Source: Chondrosia reniformis (Eukaryota; Porifera; Demospongiae; Chondrillida; Chondrillidae). From it: a DNA stretch of 64,000 nucleotides. Positions 33,885-48,176 of the stretch are shown in pieces; position 1 is the first letter of the stretch, and every line of letters starts with the position of its first letter. The translations under genes were made by a program, and so were the position numbers. The notes below the pieces were generated by a model, which saw only the letters and a list, made by a program, of their open reading frames with translations, searched no databases and was not told the DNA's origin. The stretch is taken from positions 3,858,501 through 3,922,500 of the forward strand of contig OX359189.1 in the NCBI GenBank assembly GCA_947172415.1, given 5' to 3'.

Positions 33885-36654
33885 AGATACAACTAGTAAA
33901 TACAGATTGCTTCTAGTACATACACCTAGTAAATATAACTAGTACATAAAACCAGTACATATAACTAGTACTTGCAAGTAATTAATAGTACATACAACTA
34001 GTACTTAAAACTAGTAAAACAACTAATAAATTTAACTAGTTTACAAAAAATGCACCCAAATAGTACTTAAAAGTAGTATATATAACTACATACAACTAGT
34101 ATATACAGCTAGTACACACAACTAGTTATAAGAACATACAATGAGTATATACAACTAGTACATGTAACTAGTACATACAGCTAGTACATACAACTAGTCC
34201 ATATAACTAGTATATAAATCAATTTCACACAACTAGTACATAAAACTAATACATACAACTAATACATACAACTAGTATTAATACATGCAACTAGTACATA
34301 CAATTAGTAGATAGAACATGTACGTATAACTAGTACATACAACTAGTACATATAACCAGAATTTTACACAACTAGTAAATACAACTAGTGCATATAATTA
34401 CATTCAACTAGTACATACAACTAGTACATACAATTAGTAAATACAGATTGTTACTAGTACATACACCGAGTACATACAACTAGAACATATAACTATTTCT
34501 TGCAACTACTTACTAGTACCTACAACTAGTACATACAATTACTACATACAACTACTACAAATAACTAGTACATACAACAAATACACACAACTAGAATATG
34601 CACACAGTTAATTCATATAACTAAATACAACTAGTACATTAAACTAGTACATTACAAACTAGTAACTGCAACTATATAGTAAAAATAACTAGTATACAAA
34701 AATACACACAACAAGTACATACAAATAGTTACTAGTACATACAATTAGTCCATACAACTAGTACATACATATACATACATATAAATACTGCTAGTAAATA
34801 CAACTTGTACATATACCTTAATACTACTAGTAAATACAACTAGTCCATGCATTTAGTAATTGCAGATTGTAACTAATACATACACCTAGTACATACAACT
34901 AGTTCATATAACAAGTACATGCAACTACTTACTAGTTCATACAACTAGTACATACAATTAGTCAATAAAACTAGTACATATATCTAGTACATACAACAAT
35001 TACACACAACTAGTACATACAACTAGTACATATCACTACATAAAAGTAGTGCATACAACTAATACATACAACTATACAGTACATACCACGAGTACATATA
35101 ACTAGTAAATACAACTAGCTACTTCTACATAAAAGTGGTACACACAACTACTAAATACAACTAGTACAAACAACTAGTACTATAAGTAGTACATAGAACT
35201 ATTACATAAAGTAGTACATATTTCTAGTTACTAGCACATACAACAAGTAAATACAACTAGTACATACAACTAGTGTATACAACTAGTAACTAGTACATAA
35301 AACTAGTTCATACAACTGGTGCATACAAATAGTACATACAAGTGGTACATAAAATTAGTGACTACAACTAATAAATATAATTAGTAGATACAAAAATTAC
35401 AGACAACTAGAACATACAACTAGTACATAAAACTTGTACATACAATTAGTACATAAAACTAGTATATAGAACTAGTTCATACAACTAGTACATACAACTG
35501 GTACATATAACTAGTACCTACAGCTAGGACATAAAATTAGTACATATAACGAGTACATACCACAATTAGAAACAACAAGTATATACAACTAGTACATATA
35601 ACTACATACAACTACTACATACAATTAGTACAATCAACTAGTAAATACAGATTGTTACTAGTATATACACCTAGTTCATAAAACTAGTCCATACAACTAT
35701 AACATAATAACTAGTACATGCAACTACTTGATAGTACATACAACTAGTATATACACACAATTAGTATATACAACTAGTACATAAAACAAGTACATACAAC
35801 AATTATACACAACTAGTATATACAACGTGTACATACAACTACATACAACTAGTACATGCAACTAGTAAATACAGATTGTTACTAGTACATACAATTAGTA
35901 CATACAACTAGTAGATACAGCTAGAACAAACAATTACTATGTACAACTAATCCATATAATTAGTACATACAACTACTAACTAGAACACATATACAACTAG
36001 TAAATTGAACTAGTACATTCAACAAGTACAAATAACTAATACATACAACTAGTACATACAACTAGTATACAAATTTATTACATAGAACTATTACATAGAA
36101 CTAGTACATATATCTAGTTACTAGTACTTAAAACTAGAATATACAACTAGTACATACAACTAGTAACTGCAACTAGTAAATATAACTAGTACGTACACAA
36201 CTTTAACACAACTAGTACATACAAGGTGTACATATATCTACATCCAACTAGTTCAAACACCTAGTACATACAACTAGTAAATACAACTAGTAAATACAGC
36301 TAGATCATAAAACTAGTACGTACAACTAGTACATACAACTAATAAATACAACTAGTACATAAAACCAGTCCATATAACAATTGCACCTAACTAGTACATA
36401 CAACTAGAACATATAACTACATACAACTAATAAATACAAGTAGTACATACAATTAGTAGATAGAACATGTACGTATAACTAGTACATACAGCTAGTACAT
36501 ACAACTAGTACATATAACCAGTACATACAACAATTTTACACAACTAGTAAATACAACTAGTACCTATAATTACATTCAACTAGTACATACAACAAGTACA
36601 TACAATTAGTAAATACAGATTGTTACTAGTACATACACCGAGTACATACAACTA
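33885..36654. repeat. 13-bp minisatellite array, reversed orientation
   Basis: ACTAGTACATACA orientation. A ~350-bp block at about 34270-34640 recurs at 36440 onwards, where the second copy is split by the 1.2-kb element. No genes. Confidence 0.93.
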
Positions 36655-37886
36655 CGCTAGTGGAACATGTCAACACTTCCGCAAATTTTCAAAAAAACTC
36701 GCTAACTAAGACTCTTTTTTAATTTATTCTATTTTACTTTAGAAACATCGTATCGTTAAACAAATTATATAGAATTGAAGCGCTATTCTTTTTTAATATT
36801 TTGGCTACAACAGCGTCACGATTGCAGGCTTAAATGAGAAGGGAAGCGGCTGTAAGTGATAGGTGCCAAATCGGCAAAAACGTTTTACCAGACAGTGGAA
36901 AATACGAAAATAGAATAAATGGTGACACCAATCTATGAAGGATAATGATATCTAACGATTGTATGTATACTCCTTTTAAATTCCCTTTAGTTTTTGAATT
37001 ATAATCGAAAACGTGTTTTCGTACCTTAATCAGGCGCCTCTAGTACTTCATATCTCAGTTAAACAAGGTAATATTCCAGGAGTATACATACAAATTTTAG
37101 GCTGTTACTTACTGAAGAGATTGATGTCAAAAAATGGTTTGATATACAATCCTCCACTGTCTGGTAATCGGTTCGTTTTCCATTTGTCTCTTCTCCTTCG
37201 AATAACGGTATTGTCACGTGACAGACGGCCTGACGTCTTATGACGTTGCATATGCACCCAAATATTTGGTAACACGTTATACAAACATTCCGAAGTTGAT
37301 ATGTCAAGTATGGCTTCTCGGTAGCGCCCCTTGATCGAAGTTTTTTGTTGTCGTAAGAGGTAAGTGAAAACAGTAAGCATATTGCATGTCTACTAATATC
37401 TATGTAATTATCAATGGCGAGAATGTATGAACAATTAACGAGGTATAATCGAAAGAAAATAGAACGTTTCGGTCACGTATAGGCCTTACTTCCTCAGCTA
37501 TTATACGACGTTAATAATAGCTGAGGAATTAAGGCTTACGTGACCGAAACATTCTATTCCTCTTTTGATTAATAACGTAGTATAATCAAAAGAAAAACGT
37601 TCTATTTTTCTTTTGATTATTAGCGTAGAATAATCAAAAGAAAAATAGAACGTTTCGGTCACGAAGGCCTTTATTGGCCTTCCTCCGCTATACTATCATA
37701 AGTTTTCACAATTGATAATTTAACATCGATAACGAGTAGTGATGCCTCGTGACGTTTCAGTGGCTGTTGCTCCACTTCACGCGCAGGTCACATGCTAGAG
37801 ACACTTCCGCCTGGAATGTGACACCTCTGTAGGCGCTAATATAATGTTTACAAAAATCGGAAATTGGTAGACATGTTCCACATGCG
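36655..37886. mobile_element. 1.23-kb internally deleted element (MITE-like), copy 2
   Basis: Same family as 569-1852: starts CGCTAGTGGAACATGTC and ends in its near complement, flanked by TA (36653-36654, 37887-37888) within ACTAGT of the array. Palindromic block 37430-37690 with GGCCTT and CGTTCTATT motifs. The overlapping short frames at 37013-37380 are not conserved coding sequence. Confidence 0.87.
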
Positions 37887-37888
37887 TA

Positions 37889-38812
37889 GTACATACAACT
37901 AGAACATATAACTAGTACATGCAACTACTTACTAGTACTTACAACTAGTACATACAATTACCACATACCACTACTACAAATAACTAGTACAAACAACGAA
38001 AACAACCAGTATATGCACACAGTTATTTCATATAAGTAAATACAACTAGTACATACAACTAGTACATACAACAAGTACATACAAATAGTTATTACTACAT
38101 ACAACTAGTACATACAAATAGTACATAGAGGTAGTAAATACAGATTGTAACAAGTAGTACATACAACTAGTATATTCAGGTAGTACATAAAACTAGTATA
38201 TAGAGGTAGTAAATACAACTAGTATATGCAACTACTTACTATTACATACACCTAGTACATACAACTAGTTCATACAACTAGTAAATATAACTAGTACAAT
38301 CAACTAGTAAATACAGACTGTTACTAGTACATACAATTAGTACATACAACTAGAACATACAGCTAGAACATACAACTAATGCATACAACTAGTACATAGA
38401 ACTAGTACATAAAACTAGTACATATATCTAGTTACTAGTACATACAACTAGTAAATACAACTAGTACATACAACTAGTAACTACAACTAATATATATAAC
38501 TAGTACATTAACAAATTTCAAACAACTAGCACATACAAGTAGGATATATAACTACATACAACCAGTTCAAACAACTAGTACATACAACTAGTACATACAA
38601 CTAGTACACAAAATTAGTAACTACAACCGGTAAATATAACTAGTACATACAAAATTAAACACACCTAGTACATACCAGTAGTACATATATCTACATACAA
38701 GTAGTTCAAACAACTACAACTTACGACTAGTTCATACAACTAGAACGTGCAGCTACTTACTAGTACATACAACAATTACACACAACTAGTACATACAATT
38801 AGTACATATAAC
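37889..38812. repeat. 13-bp minisatellite array
   Basis: ACTAGTACATACA orientation. No gene seen. Confidence 0.92.
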
Positions 38813-38814
38813 TA

Positions 38815-39172
38815 CAGTGAATCCTCGATTATCCGAACCTCGATTATCCGGATCCTCGATTATCCGAATCACAAAATAAGCTTGCACATGACACGTGGAT
38901 TACACAATTATGATACCAATGTATGCGAATGTGACACGTTTCAGTCGCGCTAATGTTTTTTGCTCGATCGAAGATGGCGGAGTCTACTAGCACTGTGAAG
39001 CCTAAGCGAAAGAGAACAGTTTTAAGTATTGAATCTATACGTGTTTTGTAGGCGTGCTTCATCGTCCAAAGAAATCGTTCTACCGTTCTACATATTTGAT
39101 TGTATTTCACTTATCCGAACAAAATTTTTTCGCCATTTGACCATTGGGGTTCGGATAACCGAGGATTCACTG
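38815..39172. mobile_element. Tigger/pogo-type MITE, 358 bp
   Basis: Ends CAGTGAATCCTCGATTATCC and its near complement, flanked by TA on both sides (38813-38814, 39173-39174). The sequence TCGATTATCCG is repeated three times at the left end. TIRs starting CAGT plus a TA duplication fit the pogo/Tigger branch of Tc1/mariner. The interior keeps the start of a transposase gene, so this is an internally deleted derivative. Confidence 0.88.
38973..39050 (+). pseudogene. Residual start of a Tigger transposase
   Basis: ATG followed by MAESTSTVKPKRKRTVLSIES, closely resembling the start of Tigger/CENP-B-type transposases (basic KRKR followed by LSIE-K, the entry to the CENPB N-terminal HTH). After about 21 codons it leaves the family pattern and stops near 39050, which marks the deletion junction. 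Confidence 0.7.
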
Positions 39173-39174
39173 TA

Positions 39175-40598
39175 CATACAACTAGTACATGCAATTAGTA
39201 AATACAGATTCTTACTAGTACCTACACCTAGAATATACAACTAGTACATACAACTAGGACATATAACCAGTACATGCAACTACTAAATACAGATTGATAC
39301 TACAACACAAAATTAGAACATACAAACTAGTACAAACAGCTACTAAATACAGATTGTTACTAGTACTTATACCTAGTACCTACAACTAGTACATAAAATT
39401 AGTGCATATAACTTGTACATACAACTACTAACTAGAATATATATATAACTAGTAAATATGACTAGTTCCTATACATACAACTAGGATATATAACTAGGAC
39501 ATACAACTAGTACAAAGAACCAGTACATACAACTAGTACATATATCTAGTCACCTGTACATACTACAAGTATATAAACTAGTACATACAACTAGTACATA
39601 CAACTAGTAACTACAACTAGTAAACATAACTAGTACATAAACAAATTTCACACAACTGGTACATACAAGTTGTACATATAACTACATACAACTAGTTCAA
39701 ACAACTAGTACATACAACTAGTATATACAACTAGTAACTACAACTAGTAAACATAACTAGTACATACACAAATTTCACACAACTGGTACATACAAGTTGT
39801 ACATATAACTACATACAACTAGTTCAAACAACTAGTACATACAACTAGTATATACAACTAATACATACAGCTAGTACATAAAAATAGTACATAGAACTAG
39901 TGCATACAGCTAGTACATAGAACTAGTTACTACATAGTATATACAACTAGAATATACAACTAATAAATACAGATTGTGACTAGACTATACATCTAGTACA
40001 TACAACTGGTATATACATGCAACTATTTACTAGTACATACAGCTAATACATACAATTAGTCCTTACAACTAGTACATACAATAACTAAATACAGATTGTT
40101 ACTATTACTTAGACCTAGGACATACAACTACTTAGTAGAACATATATACAACTAGTACATACAACTAGTATATACAACTAGTACATAAAACTAGTACATA
40201 CAACTAGTAAATACAACTAGTACATATATCTATTTACTAGTACACACAACTAGCACATATATCTAGTTACTAGTAGGTACAACTAGTTCATATATCTATT
40301 TACTAGTACATACAACTAGTACATATATCTAGTTACTAGTACATTCAACTAGTACATACAACTAGTATATATAACTGGTACATACAGCTAATACATACAA
40401 TTAGTACATATAACTAGTACATACAACAATAACCCACAACTAGTAAATACAACATAATACACACAACTAGTACATATAACTAGTATATAAAACTACTTAC
40501 TTGTACATACAACTAGTACATACGATTAGTATATACTAGTAGTACATATAACTAGTATATGCAAGTACTTACTAGTACATACAACTAGTACATACAAA
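39175..40598. repeat. 13-bp minisatellite array
   Basis: ACTAGTACATACA orientation. A ~117-bp block at about 39605-39720 is followed at once by a second almost identical copy to about 39840. Confidence 0.93.
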
Positions 40599-41510
40599 CA
40601 AGTAGTTCCAGTTAAAAACTTGTGGGGCTGCCGCCACCCCGAACTAACTCGAACTACTTGGCTCCCTTCGGTTGCTGTGTCCTTGTTATTACCAATCATG
40701 TTCATGCTACTGGTATACTGTATTCAACACTTCTACGATCAATCATCAACTAAAAAGTACATAAGAAACTAAAAATAGAGTGTGAGGGAAGAAATGCATT
40801 AATTCATTGGAAAGAATATGTGGAAACCTGAAGGAAAGGAGTAGACTTATATATTAAACAGCACTTGGCAATTGTGTGAATGAGTTAATTGGCAATCATG
40901 TTATATGTACACCTACTTGTAAGACTTTCAAATCAAATGCTTGCTCATTCCTCATATCTACCTGATGCAGATTTAAGATCTTCTAAAATATAATTTTCCC
41001 TCAGCAAAGTCTAGTTCTGAAGATAAGGAGTGACCTGCATTGACATGAGAACAATTAGAAATTGGCAATGTACTTTGTAAGTGAAAGCCATGAGCTATAC
41101 AATTCAAGAAATTGAAACTGTTGACTTACAAGAAAACTTTTAAATTGCCTTCTTCATGCATCCTTGCTACTTAGAAAAGCATAAAAGACGATACTAAACT
41201 GTGACACTGCCAGCCACACATCAATGAAAACATTCAAAATTACAAACCGCATATATACTAACACCCTGTATTGCTGTAGAGTGTCACTGATTGTCAAAAT
41301 ACATTGTTGATGTATAAACTTTACAAAGACTTAGAAAATACATTATGCATGAAGTACAAATTAACTTCTGTGCGTTGAAAGAAGCCTCAGATACTAAATT
41401 CTATATAACTTGGCATCACCACATCAATCTTCACAGTCACTGCATTCTACTATGCACTTGCCTTGATACACAAACACTGCTACCAATGATGGTAGTTGGC
41501 ACATTTAATA
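40599..41510. mobile_element. Left end of the Helitron-like family (Y)
   Basis: Begins with hairpin 40599-40661 and continues in close similarity to 52497-53550 (GCTCCCTTC, ATAGAGTGTGAGGGAAG, GCATCCTTGCT, ATACACAAACACTGC). Similarity stops near 41510, where the 52497 element enters the end of its helicase-OTU gene. No coding part of the Helitron remains here. Confidence 0.85.
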
Positions 41511-43982
41511 TAAATTTTGAGAGGCATTAGGTATTCCTATGCTGAGAAATTAACTTGTAAAAGCATTAATGAGTTAACACCATTTAATGTGTAACAGCTG
41601 TACGGCGCCCGTGTGGAATGGAAGTCACGTGTTCTGGAACGGCTTTCACGTGGAGTCACATGTTAGTACCGAATGTTTCCTGGAATGGCAAAGGAAAATG
41701 TTCTGTCCTCTCTGCTTGTGCAGGATAGTGAAGTCTGCGAACATTCTCGCAATGAATCATTCGAGGAAGGTTATTAATTATCTAATAAGTAATCAGATAA
41801 TACCCGGAACTTTTAATAATCCTTTGGCTTATTTCAGATTAAGAAGACGTAAAATGTTTTCCTTTGTTTCAGCGATTTAGTTAGGGTATAAGCCTGCCAC
41901 GGTATATTTATTTTCCCTAAATTTTATCTCTGCAAGTTTAGGTTACAAGAAGACCCACCGCCAGGATTTAGTAGGTCGTTTGTCTGGTTAGATTGATAGG
42001 TACTATGACCCAGGGATGACATGATTGGGTTCAAAGGAGGCTATTGACAACTGTTTTCCTTCCACTAGACCCAAAGATACGCTTTTTGAGGATGGTGAGT
42101 CAGCTTGATAATGTGTGCATCTTAATACCCCATATCTCATTGACTATGTCAAATTGTAATACCACTCATTTGCTGTAAGGCAGTATGGACATGTTTCTAC
42201 ACATGACTGGCAAGAGAATTACTTTAATGAGTACTTCTGTCATAGAGTAAAATTGGAGAGTATATTAATAAATTTGTAAAGTATGTAGATATCGGACTCC
42301 ATTTTGCATAGGAACCTTTCGGTTAAAAATGGAATTTTCTGAAGAGTACACAAATAAGGCACCCTCAGTCAAATTTTTATCAAAAATGTTTCACCCTAAT
42401 GGTAAATCAATGTAACCATGTAATGAATTGTACATGTTTCAATTACAGTGTACAACTTCATCACACATGTAAAACTAAACTAATATGTGTTAACAGTATC
42501 CAATAATTAGGTTTTATTGATTTGTTAAAATAAAGTGCAGAATATGGTTACAGTAATGCTATAGAAAGGTCTACCAAGGTATTAGAGGTTGTGATATATG
42601 CCATTCTCATTCTGTAGTTTATACAGATGAAAGTATATTTTACAGAATAGATGGAGTTCAACTTATGTGTCAGCCATTTTAACATCAATTCAGGTAAGTT
42701 AGTGTAGTTATGCATACAGAGCATTTGACAGTACAACCTTTTAATTGTTGATAAAAATTTTAATTTCTTGGCCTTTGTGAACACACAAATGTATAATTAA
42801 GCTACAAGTATCAATAAGTGACCTTCCTGGGATGCGCACCACTTTCACTGAAATGGCAATTTGGAATGAAAATTTTCCACCCTGATGGTGAGACATGTTT
42901 TTGCATGTGAAATACAGGTATTATTGAAAACTAATAATTACTGTATCTTAATATTAATAGTGTTACCCTGTATATCATTAGATGTAGTGATTGTAGTTGT
43001 AGTAGAGTTGCTAGGTTGTTGTTTGATGACTAATCCCTTTCGAAAGTCTGGGTATTTGGTAACTTAACAACTCCAGAATACTGAATACACAGTGCTACTG
43101 ATGAGGAGTGGTATTCTCCGATAAGGCCTTCTAGCACATTGGAATAGCTGTGAATATGTATAGTCTACTGTTCTAATAGTTTTCTTTCAGTACATATATA
43201 ATTTGTAGCGAAGTTAATATTATTTTTCTACAGATACAGTATACTCAACAGTTGATGTATCTAAAACAAGAAACTTTCTGTATGACCTTTATTTATCAAT
43301 TTAATTTGTTAAGGAATTTTTATAAAATCATTGTAGCTTATTTTGTTATAGAAAATGAAGTTACCCAACCTGCTTTAGTGCAATCTTCATTAGAGCATAA
43401 AAATACACTTCTCCTCCTTGACCACTATATAGTGACTTTTCTAGATATCAGACTAATTTGTATAGTAGTGTAGTATAGCCTTATTAAGCAAGGGTAAAAG
43501 GGGTATACATATAATTTAACCATAAAGAAGTCTTTAAACTTTCCTATCCTGTCAGCCTTTAAAATCAAGTACTATAATATAAAAAGCAGCCAGCATACTT
43601 TAGGACTCTGATGGACCGAACAGAAATTCGGATTGATAATGTGGGAAAAGTTTCTATAGACGATTTTCAAAATTACGCCATCATTTCCGGTATTGCGTCA
43701 TATATTCGAATGATTATACCCCAATAAAAATGAAAACGCTCGGAATAATAAAATGTTATAGAATAAATAGCTTAAAATGTTAACGAAAGATGTTTGTACT
43801 TTATTTAAGCTGTGTTTTTATATTTAAACGACAAAAAGGCTACTGATAGGGCGTTAGTGTGTTAAAACAATTCACAAGCGGTACTTTCTATAGACAATTT
43901 GCTAATAAAACACAATATGTTGTTCGTAGAGTCTGTATGTAATTAATGAATGTAAAGCTGTGTTCATCATTTACATGGCACT

Positions 43983-44021
<39 letters not shown>

Positions 44022-44418
44022 AAGTGTATGATGAAACTCACCGAAGAGGCACTCGCGCGCTGAAACATAGATTGGTCGCAGAGAGTGTCATTGCGAGCTT
44101 TAGCACTTAAAAGCGCTGTTGAAAGAAGCAGCCTGTAGTCTCTTCCAAGATCTTTGACAGTAAAAGTCATCCTTACAGTATCGACACGAAGGTTGTTATG
44201 TCAATCCATAAACCGCTAAAGGAACGGTTTTACGCGTGATGCATCTATCGTTCGGATTAAAATAAGCCTGTGCACAGGCCTAGGTACAAAAGTTATCGGT
44301 GAACGAATTTATCCTTCAACATATCCATGTGCCCAGACAATCGCCAAGGGAAATGACTTTGCAGCTGGTTGCTTTGTCAATGTGTTACTATAACAACATT
44401 AAAAGCAACAATCGAAAG
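41511..44418. other. Non-array DNA without a confident gene
   Basis: About 2.9 kb unlike the array or the Helitron-like family. A 97-codon frame at 41587-41880 has two cysteine pairs (CNSC, CPLC) but no recognisable domain and I do not call it. A (TA)n run lies at 43984-44012. From about 44150 to 44418 CpG is more frequent and the stretch precedes an ATG with a good donor, so it may contain the promoter of the following gene. Confidence 0.5.
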
Positions 44419-45251
44419 ATGGACTACGCGATGGTAAGTCTCAGCAGGCTATAAAGTTCATGTCAGCGACTTTTGTGAATTTCTTATATAATAATAATAA
44501 TAATAATAATTATAATAATAACTGTAGTCACAAAAGTTATATATGAGTTGAGGTCTTCTTGCTACTTCCTTCATGCACTTTGATCTTTGTCTTCAGGCTT
44601 TTGTATATTCAAAACTCCTCCTATTTTAAAATTTATAAGGGATTATAACTCATGCATAAGGGCATATCCTTCATGAGAAGTAGTAGGGCTGATGAGGATA
44701 CAGATGTAAAGCTTTTTTAGGAGATTTAGCATGTAGAATAAATTTAATGTCTTTCATTAATAGGAAGAGGAACTAACGGTTTTAGAAGAGGAACCGACGG
44801 AAGAAAAAACTCAACCCCCACCCCCACCATCACCAAAATCCCCACCAAAAACCAAAACCCCAGAGGATTTGGAACCCCCACCTGAAGCCCACCCCAAAAC
44901 CCCACCCCAGTCCCAGCCTAAAGGGAGGGCTAGAGGGTGGACCTGCAGCAAGTAAGGGAATATTTCTAATAAAATGTAAATTGGATATCATTTTCTCTGT
45001 GTAGCTGCCAATTCTACAACTTCGGTTTTAGAATTGTATGCCACAAGTGCAAAAATGGGAAGGCTCCCCCAGAAGGATCTCAGGGGAGTGGCCGCAGACA
45101 TGGCTGTAAAGGAGGGAGGCGTGGGAGGGGTCTATACCCACGTAATGTGAGTTTAAACATTTCATTTATATATTAATCTGACACTTGTTTTTCTCTTCTG
45201 CAGACATACAACAACGTGTTCAATTCAGTGTCTAATATAACTTTTAATTAA
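44419..45251 (+). CDS. RanBP2-type zinc-finger protein, four exons
   Basis: Exons 44419-44433, 44764-44951, 45005-45146 and 45204-45251 join in frame to about 130 residues. All introns have GT/AG borders (GTAAGT, GTAAGG, GTGAGT donors). The protein has an acidic start (MDYAM then EEELTVLEEE), a proline-rich stretch (residues about 22-57), and a RanBP2 finger with exact spacing W64-x-C66-x2-C69-x3-N73-x6-C80-x2-C83, followed by a Gly/Arg-rich basic segment and a short tail. The Asn and Arg77 match the RNA-binding subclass (as in ZRANB2), so single-stranded RNA binding is plausible but inferred. The gene sits between two Helitron-like ends, so it may be host DNA or captured. An (AAT)n repeat lies in intron 1 (44488-44522). 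It would be missed by ORF scanning because every exon is short. Confidence 0.75.
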
Positions 45252-45329
45252 TCACCAGTATAGTAACACTTTGTAACACTTGTAACACTTTTTCTTAATT
45301 AATTGTATTTAAGTTTTAATTAATTATAA

Positions 45330-45720
45330 CACTCATACAACCCACTTTAGATACACTTAGACCGCCTCTGATAAGCTACACTCAAACAACTGTAGATACA
45401 CTTAGACCGCCTCTGCTAAGCTACACTCGAATAACTGTAGATACACTAAGAATGCCCCTGTCAAGCTACACTAAAACTGTAGACACACGTAGAACGCCTC
45501 TGCTAAGTACAACTTTACACACAGGTAGAACGCCTCTGCTAAGTACAACTTTAGAGACACTTAGAACACCCCTGTCAAGCTACACTCATACAACTTTAGA
45601 TACACTTAGAACGCCTCTGTCAGGCTACACTCGTACAACTCTCAGACATACGTGGAAGTTCTATCAAGCTGCACTCGTTCAAATTTAGACACACATAGAA
45701 CGTCTCTGTTCAAAATTTGT
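45330..45720. repeat. ~45-bp tandem repeat downstream of the zinc-finger gene
   Basis: About eight diverged units of the type TAGATACACTTAGACCGCCT plus CTGCTAAGCTACACTC and a variable tail. The open frame at 45452-45688 only reads the repeat. Confidence 0.85.
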
Positions 45721-45924
45721 AACAAATCAGTCCTACGGCTGTACAGGTAGAATTACAATAACAATTTAGCACTGACAGAGGTTACACAGATCGTAGACAT
45801 TAGAACGTCTTTCTAGACTGACATAGGCCTAGTATTACAGTATTTACTTAAATCAAAAGAGGATTCATGGATATTGACCATACTTACTTGTCTTTTTCAT
45901 TGCGCTTCTAACTGAAAGTACTTG

Positions 45925-46151
45925 CCCCCTTTGTTGGGCTTCAATATGGCTATCTACTGGTATTCCAAACGATTTTGGAAGCTTAAGTGTCCTGAACATG
46001 ATAGAAAAGCTTCAGCTTCATGAAGGCCGCCATATGCAAAAACTATGTATTGACATATAAATTAAGTGTTACAATAGTTTCGTATGAACTCGTATTATAC
46101 ATATAACGACGTATAAAATAAGTGTTATAATAGTTGCGTATTAATTCGTAT

Positions 46152-46165
<14 letters not shown>
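45925..46165. mobile_element. Reversed Helitron-like right-end remnant, first part
   Basis: Reverse-complement match to about 60780-61010: GTTGGGCTT, CTTAAGTGTCCTGAA, GAAGGCCGCCATATGC, GTATTGACATATAAATTAAG. It stops at a (TA)n run at 46150-46180, where a foldback element is inserted, and resumes at 48177. Confidence 0.8.
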
Positions 46166-46183
<18 letters not shown>

Positions 46184-48070
46184 GCTACACAGTGCAAGTT
46201 ACAAATGTAAGACGGCCAACTGACTATACAATATTAAAATTGCAATCAAATACTGGCTACACAGTGACAGTTACAAATTTAAGAGGGCCAAGTGACCCCT
46301 ATAGGATAATCAGCATTTTAAATAGTACGTATAGTTGCAGACTTTCAAATGCTCAACTACTGCAGAGAGAGTAGTAGTTGATACAGATCATCCAATTGCA
46401 AGGTAGAACACATGGCCTACCAATTACCTTGTCACACCTTAGTATCTGCTGTGCACTTGGTTATTAGCTGAGACCCCTTTAAGACTGGAACCTTTGTTGA
46501 TATATGGCATGCAGATGTATCGTCTTCAGTCTATATACTAAGGTGTGAAAAGGTAATTGGTAGGCCATGTGTTCTACCTTGCAATTGGATGATTTGTATC
46601 AACTACTACTCTCTATGCAGTAGTTGAGCATTTGAAAGTCTGCAACTATACGTCCTATTTAAAATGCTGATTATCCTATAGGGATCACTTGGCCCTCTTA
46701 AATTTGTAACTGTCACTGTCTAGCTAGTATTTGATTGCAATTTTAATATTGTATAGTCAGTTGGCCCTCTTGCATTTGTAACTTGCACTGTGTAGCTAGT
46801 ACTTGATTGTAATTTTAATATTGTATAGTCAGTTGGCTCTCATAGATTTGTAACTTGTACTGTGTAGTACTTGATTGTAATTTTATATATACATTTGTCA
46901 GTAACTTGCACCCTATATTAGATGTTACTATATACATCACAAGTTGATGTCAGTATACAGTATATATATATTAGATATATACTGTATATACTTCTATATT
47001 TCGTGTTGCTGTCATTCAACTAAGCTTTATTCTTATCCATGTGTGTACTTATATATATTGCACTGTGTAGTGTACTTGAGTGTAATTAGCTAACAAATAT
47101 TTCGCTATAGTTATAGACATTCGCTATGAGCAATTTCGTTACTGTATGTAGTACACATGGATAAGAATAAAGCCTTGTTGAACGTCAGCAACATGAATTT
47201 ACTAATTCGGGACGTTTCAAAACCGAGGTCTTCATCAGCAATACATGAGGAATGGGAATATAATTCAATTAATAGGAAATTAGTAAATTCATGTTGCTTA
47301 CACTCAACAAGGCCTTATTCTCATAATGATCGCAACAAACACTCCTTATTACTACACATGGACAAGTAAAAACATTAACAGATAACGTAAGAGGAGAAGA
47401 CAGAGCTTAAATTACCAAAGTACTACGGTTGACCAAACGAATTCAGTCTATTGCATCAATATAGGAACAACTCTGCCTCAATCTTGACGAGGACATATAC
47501 AAAAACGCTTCATCTAACCTTCGCTACAACTCGGCTGTTCAGTAGCTCCTTCACGTAGGAGAGCGTCGACTTGTCATAGCCGTTCACAAAGGGATGATCT
47601 TCTTTAGCAACGAGGCGGTGACGTTTTCGTAACGTCACATGATTTACTAAATGTGTACGGAACGACATACGAGAGGTGTTGGTGACGCACCAGAGAAACA
47701 TCACAATACATTCCCAGATTGTTCAATCGTAACCTTGAATTCTTCATTATATCTTGATTATTTTGCTCATTTAATTAAGCAAAACTTTGCCAGACGTTTG
47801 TCATATACATGTGCCATGATATATTTTGGTTTCACAGTTATCTGACAAATTGAAAATTTTTACTAATAGAACACTTGTTTCGATATAAATTTTCTATGGC
47901 TTTTCTATAGTCCTATGGCATTTTATATGCAGATTTGGTCCTCTGTTTTCTACCAAACGGAGACCTAATTAAAAAATCCTTAATTAAAAATGAGTTTTAT
48001 ACCCTAAACTTTAAGATACTATGCCCATTCTGTTGCTAGGTCCTTTCCTGGAGCCATATGAATTATTTAT

Positions 48071-48110
<40 letters not shown>

Positions 48111-48176
48111 TCTATTTATATTATATTATATTAGATTAGATTAGATTGCCTTAGTATATTGTAACTTGTACTGTAT
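46166..48176. mobile_element. Foldback family F, copy 2
   Basis: Starts CTACACAGTGCAAGTTAC after (TA)n and ends GTAACTTGTACTGTATATAT. Inside are inverted ~60-bp units (46190-46330 against 46680-46910) and the outer domain with the MCTERHTRGVGDAPEKHH frame (47651-47845). An ATTT repeat lies at 48062-48118. It interrupts the reversed Helitron-like end at the TATATA present in the intact homologue at 60766-60780. Confidence 0.82.

Noticed and set aside
41587-41880. 97-codon frame with two Cys pairs
   Set aside because: No recognisable domain, no splice or promoter support, and AT-rich tail; could be the chance frame of a CpG-rich stretch.
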